Shown: in pieces, positions 33,522 to 35,263 of the stretch
How positions within the stretch are numbered: the stretch's first letter is position 1
Layout: every line of letters starts with the position of its first letter
Assembly: GCF_003364215.1 (NCBI RefSeq)
Contig: NZ_NXLU01000009.1
Coordinates: 1-35,263, forward strand
DNA: 35,263 nucleotides
Reading direction: 5' to 3'
From: Helicobacter cholecystus
GTDB lineage: Bacteria; Campylobacterota; Campylobacteria; Campylobacterales; Helicobacteraceae
Program-made: the position numbers and the translations under genes
Notes under the pieces: generated by a model
Databases searched by the model: none
The model's input: the letters and a program-made list of their open reading frames with translations, nothing else
What the model was told of the DNA's origin: nothing

Positions 33522-33954
33522 TTTAGCTCTCGCATTTTGCATAGGATTGGGGGCAAGTGAAATAGAATTTATTATTTCATATAAAGCAAAGATGGAAAAT
33601 GATCTTTTAGTGGGCGAAGAATATAAAGTCTCAGAAGTAATTGAAAATAGGGGATTAAGGGGGATAAAGAATGGAGAATACAGAGTTTTGAAATTCTGTA
33701 AAATTTTGCCTAGTGAGTATGAGGGGCAAAAAAATGAGGCAAGTTTTATTAAACAAGTGTTAAAATCGCATAGAGAAGCAGTGTTAGACTGTTTGTATTC
33801 AAGCGGTGTAAAAATTTATGATGAGGTCATCAGTAGGGATTTACAAGCAAGGAGTAAAACTATTTTTTCTATTCCCCCTAAACGTGTGATTGTCAAATAT
33901 GACAATGGGGTGATTAATCTTGGAATCTTAGAAAAATTGGAGAAAAAACAGTGA
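33508..33954 (+). CDS. Hypothetical exported protein between gyrA and flgR
   Basis: 148 residues with a short signal peptide ([18 protein letters not shown], cleavage probably near Ala16), so likely periplasmic. The mature part begins [20 protein letters not shown], contains two cysteines (KFCKILP and LDCLYSS) that might form a disulphide, and ends in a basic helix. I know no function. The position matches H. pylori HP0702, a conserved hypothetical between gyrA and flgR. It overlaps gyrA by 14 bases and flgR by 4, so translation of flgR is probably coupled to it. Conservation of this arrangement suggests a real gene. Confidence 0.8.
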   Translation: MKKSSLALAFCIGLGASEIEFIISYKAKMENDLLVGEEYKVSEVIENRGLRGIKNGEYRVLKFCKILPSEYEGQKNEASFIKQVLKSHREAVLDCLYSSGVKIYDEVISRDLQARSKTIFSIPPKRVIVKYDNGVINLGILEKLEKKQ

Positions 33955-35252
33955 AAGTTGCAGTTGTAGAAGATGATATTAATTTAAGAAAGGCGCTTGA
34001 AATCTCGCTCAAAGATTATCCAGAATTTGAAGTTGAGCTTTTTAAAGGCCCCAAAGATGCACTCAAAAAGCTTGATGAGAGCTTTGATTTAGTCGTGACA
34101 GATATCAATATGCCTCAAATGGATGGATTAGAATTCCTCTCTTTGCTTGGGGGCAAGTATGAAGCTGTTGTGATTACTGCCAATGCTTCTGTTAATAATG
34201 CTATTAAAGCCTTAAGACTTGGAGCTAAAGATTTTTTAACTAAGCCTTTTGAGATTGAAGATCTGATTGGGGCAATTCAAAGAAGCCAAAAAGTTAAAGA
34301 AGTTAGAGCGATCAAAAAAGACAAAGCTTTTGAAGATAAACAAAATGATTTTATTGCTCTCTCTTCTGCACTTCAAATTGCAAAAAATAAGGCACTTAAA
34401 GTTGCTCCAACAGATGCAAGTGTGATGCTTTTAGGGTCTAGTGGGGTAGGAAAAGAAGTGTTTGCAAACTATATTCATAAAAACTCTTTACGCTCTCATA
34501 AGCCTTTTGTAGCAATCAATATGGCCGCAATTCCTACACATCTATTAGAATCTGAGCTTTTTGGTTATGAAAAGGGAGCTTTTACTGATGCAAGTAACAC
34601 AAAAATGGGACTTTTTGAAGAAGCTCACGGGGGAAGTATTTTTCTTGATGAAATTGGGGATATGCCCATAGATCTTCAAGCCAAGCTCCTGCGAGCTTTG
34701 CAAGAAAGAGAAATTACACGATTAGGAAGTGCAAAGCCCATCAAAATTGATGTGAGAGTGATTTCAGCAACTAATGCTAATATTGCTGAAAAGATTAAAA
34801 ATCATCAATTCAGAGAAGATCTCTTTTTTCGTTTAAATACTTTACCCATTGAGATTCCAAATCTTAAAGATAGGGTGGAGGAGATTATTCCTTTGTCTGA
34901 ATGGAAATTGCAGAAGGTGTGTGAAAGTTATGGATTTGCGTCTAAGAGACTGAGTGATGGAGCAAAACAAGTATTATTGGAGTATCCTTGGCCAGGAAAT
35001 ATTCGTGAACTTCTCTCAGTGATTGAGAGGGCAACAATTTTAAGTGAGGGAGAGTGGATTAAAGAGGAGGATTTGTGCTTGGGTGTGAGAAACGAAATTA
35101 TTTTTGGTAAAGAGAATAGAATGGAAAACCTAGAAAGAGAATTGATTGCTGAAGTGATTAAAGAATGCAATGGAGATATTCATAGAGCAAGTGCAATGTT
35201 GGGAATGAGCCAAGAGGTGCTTAGGAGCAAGAGAGCAAGGTATGGAATATGA
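33951..35252 (+). CDS. flgR: Sigma-54 activator FlgR (NtrC family)
   Basis: Response regulator that, when phosphorylated by the FlgS kinase, activates RpoN-dependent flagellar genes. It has 433 residues. The receiver domain spans 1-115, with phospho-acceptor Asp51 in VVTDINMPQMDG and Lys98. The AAA+ domain spans about 140-365, with Walker A GSSGVGKE at 162-169, the sigma-54-contacting loop GAFTDA at 209-214, Walker B SIFLDEIG at 229-236 and arginine-finger region FREDLFFRLN. The C-terminal Fis-like segment spans about 394-433 (LIAEVIKECNGDIHRASAML, then SKRARYGI). The start is a GTG at 33951 in a GTGA overlap with the gene before, with GGAG upstream. H. pylori FlgR is shorter and lacks the C-terminal DNA-binding domain; this one resembles Campylobacter FlgR in length. 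It should act on the flgE promoter in this window. Confidence 0.94.
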   Translation: MKVAVVEDDINLRKALEISLKDYPEFEVELFKGPKDALKKLDESFDLVVTDINMPQMDGLEFLSLLGGKYEAVVITANASVNNAIKALRLGAKDFLTKPFEIEDLIGAIQRSQKVKEVRAIKKDKAFEDKQNDFIALSSALQIAKNKALKVAPTDASVMLLGSSGVGKEVFANYIHKNSLRSHKPFVAINMAAIPTHLLESELFGYEKGAFTDASNTKMGLFEEAHGGSIFLDEIGDMPIDLQAKLLRALQEREITRLGSAKPIKIDVRVISATNANIAEKIKNHQFREDLFFRLNTLPIEIPNLKDRVEEIIPLSEWKLQKVCESYGFASKRLSDGAKQVLLEYPWPGNIRELLSVIERATILSEGEWIKEEDLCLGVRNEIIFGKENRMENLERELIAEVIKECNGDIHRASAMLGMSQEVLRSKRARYGI

Positions 35253-35263
35253 CAAATAAATCC
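35249..35263 (+). CDS. Start of a further gene, cut by the right edge
   Basis: ATG at 35249 overlaps the flgR stop in an ATGA arrangement, the junction type used several times in this window. Only five codons (MTNKS) are visible, so no function can be given. A coupled downstream gene is likely but unproven. Confidence 0.4.

Noticed and set aside
1-35263. CRISPR array, insertion sequence or prophage
   Set aside because: No spaced direct repeats, transposase, integrase of normal length or phage structural gene is seen; gene content is core chromosome throughout.

Overview
The window looks like core chromosome of a Helicobacter species (Campylobacterota). Supporting signs are AT-rich sequence, A/T-rich spacers, tightly overlapping genes, and gene groups I recognise from Helicobacter pylori: arsR-arsS-hemB, lctP-lutABC, cheV1 near nspC, bamA-mqnC-M16 peptidase homologue, a TolC/HlyD/two-permease exporter set, and gyrA-hypothetical-flgR. 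It is probably not H. pylori itself. FlgR keeps a C-terminal helix-turn-helix-like tail, the phosphotransacetylase is of the short Ptb-like type, and the GyrA quinolone-region residue is Thr as in Campylobacter. An enterohepatic-type Helicobacter is my inference. No CRISPR array, insertion sequence, prophage or rRNA is visible.

Layout from left to right. 1-5380 (+): the acid-response type two-component system ArsRS overlapping hemB (haem synthesis), then a short phosphate acyltransferase with acetate kinase (acetyl-CoA to acetate plus ATP). 5381-6077: a mostly non-coding break with a hairpin after ackA, an unrecognised 59-residue reading frame on the minus strand, a tRNA with anticodon CAT, and the leader of the lactate operon. 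6078-10495 (+): lactate permease and LutABC lactate oxidation proteins, closed by a strong intrinsic terminator. 10580-11221 (+): a LysE/RhtB exporter that converges on the next operon.

11218-14894 (-): a compact operon of cheV1 (chemotaxis), a small putative outer-membrane protein, nspC (polyamine synthesis) and dus (tRNA dihydrouridine). 15008-21507 (-): a second operon of recG, bamA, mqnC (menaquinone by the futalosine route) and an M16 peptidase homologue without its zinc site, ended by a 13-bp-stem terminator. Divergent from recG is flgE (hook protein) with a clear sigma-54 promoter, followed by a Maf-type flagellin glycosylation gene. 25787-30856 (-): rhodanese-like protein, TolC, HlyD-type adaptor and two ABC-2 permeases with no ATPase in the group. 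31047-35263 (+): gyrA, an exported hypothetical protein, flgR (the sigma-54 activator that should act on flgE-type promoters), and the first codons of one more gene.

The genes link several processes: acid sensing, lactate and acetate metabolism feeding a menaquinone-based respiratory chain, outer-membrane assembly and efflux, and motility. I found no convincing undescribed system. The best leads are an ArsS sensor domain without histidines, a non-catalytic M16 subunit, an exporter lacking an ATPase, a short Pta/Ptb paired with AckA, the FlgR tail with a GAFTDA loop, and the orphan reading frame next to the tRNA.
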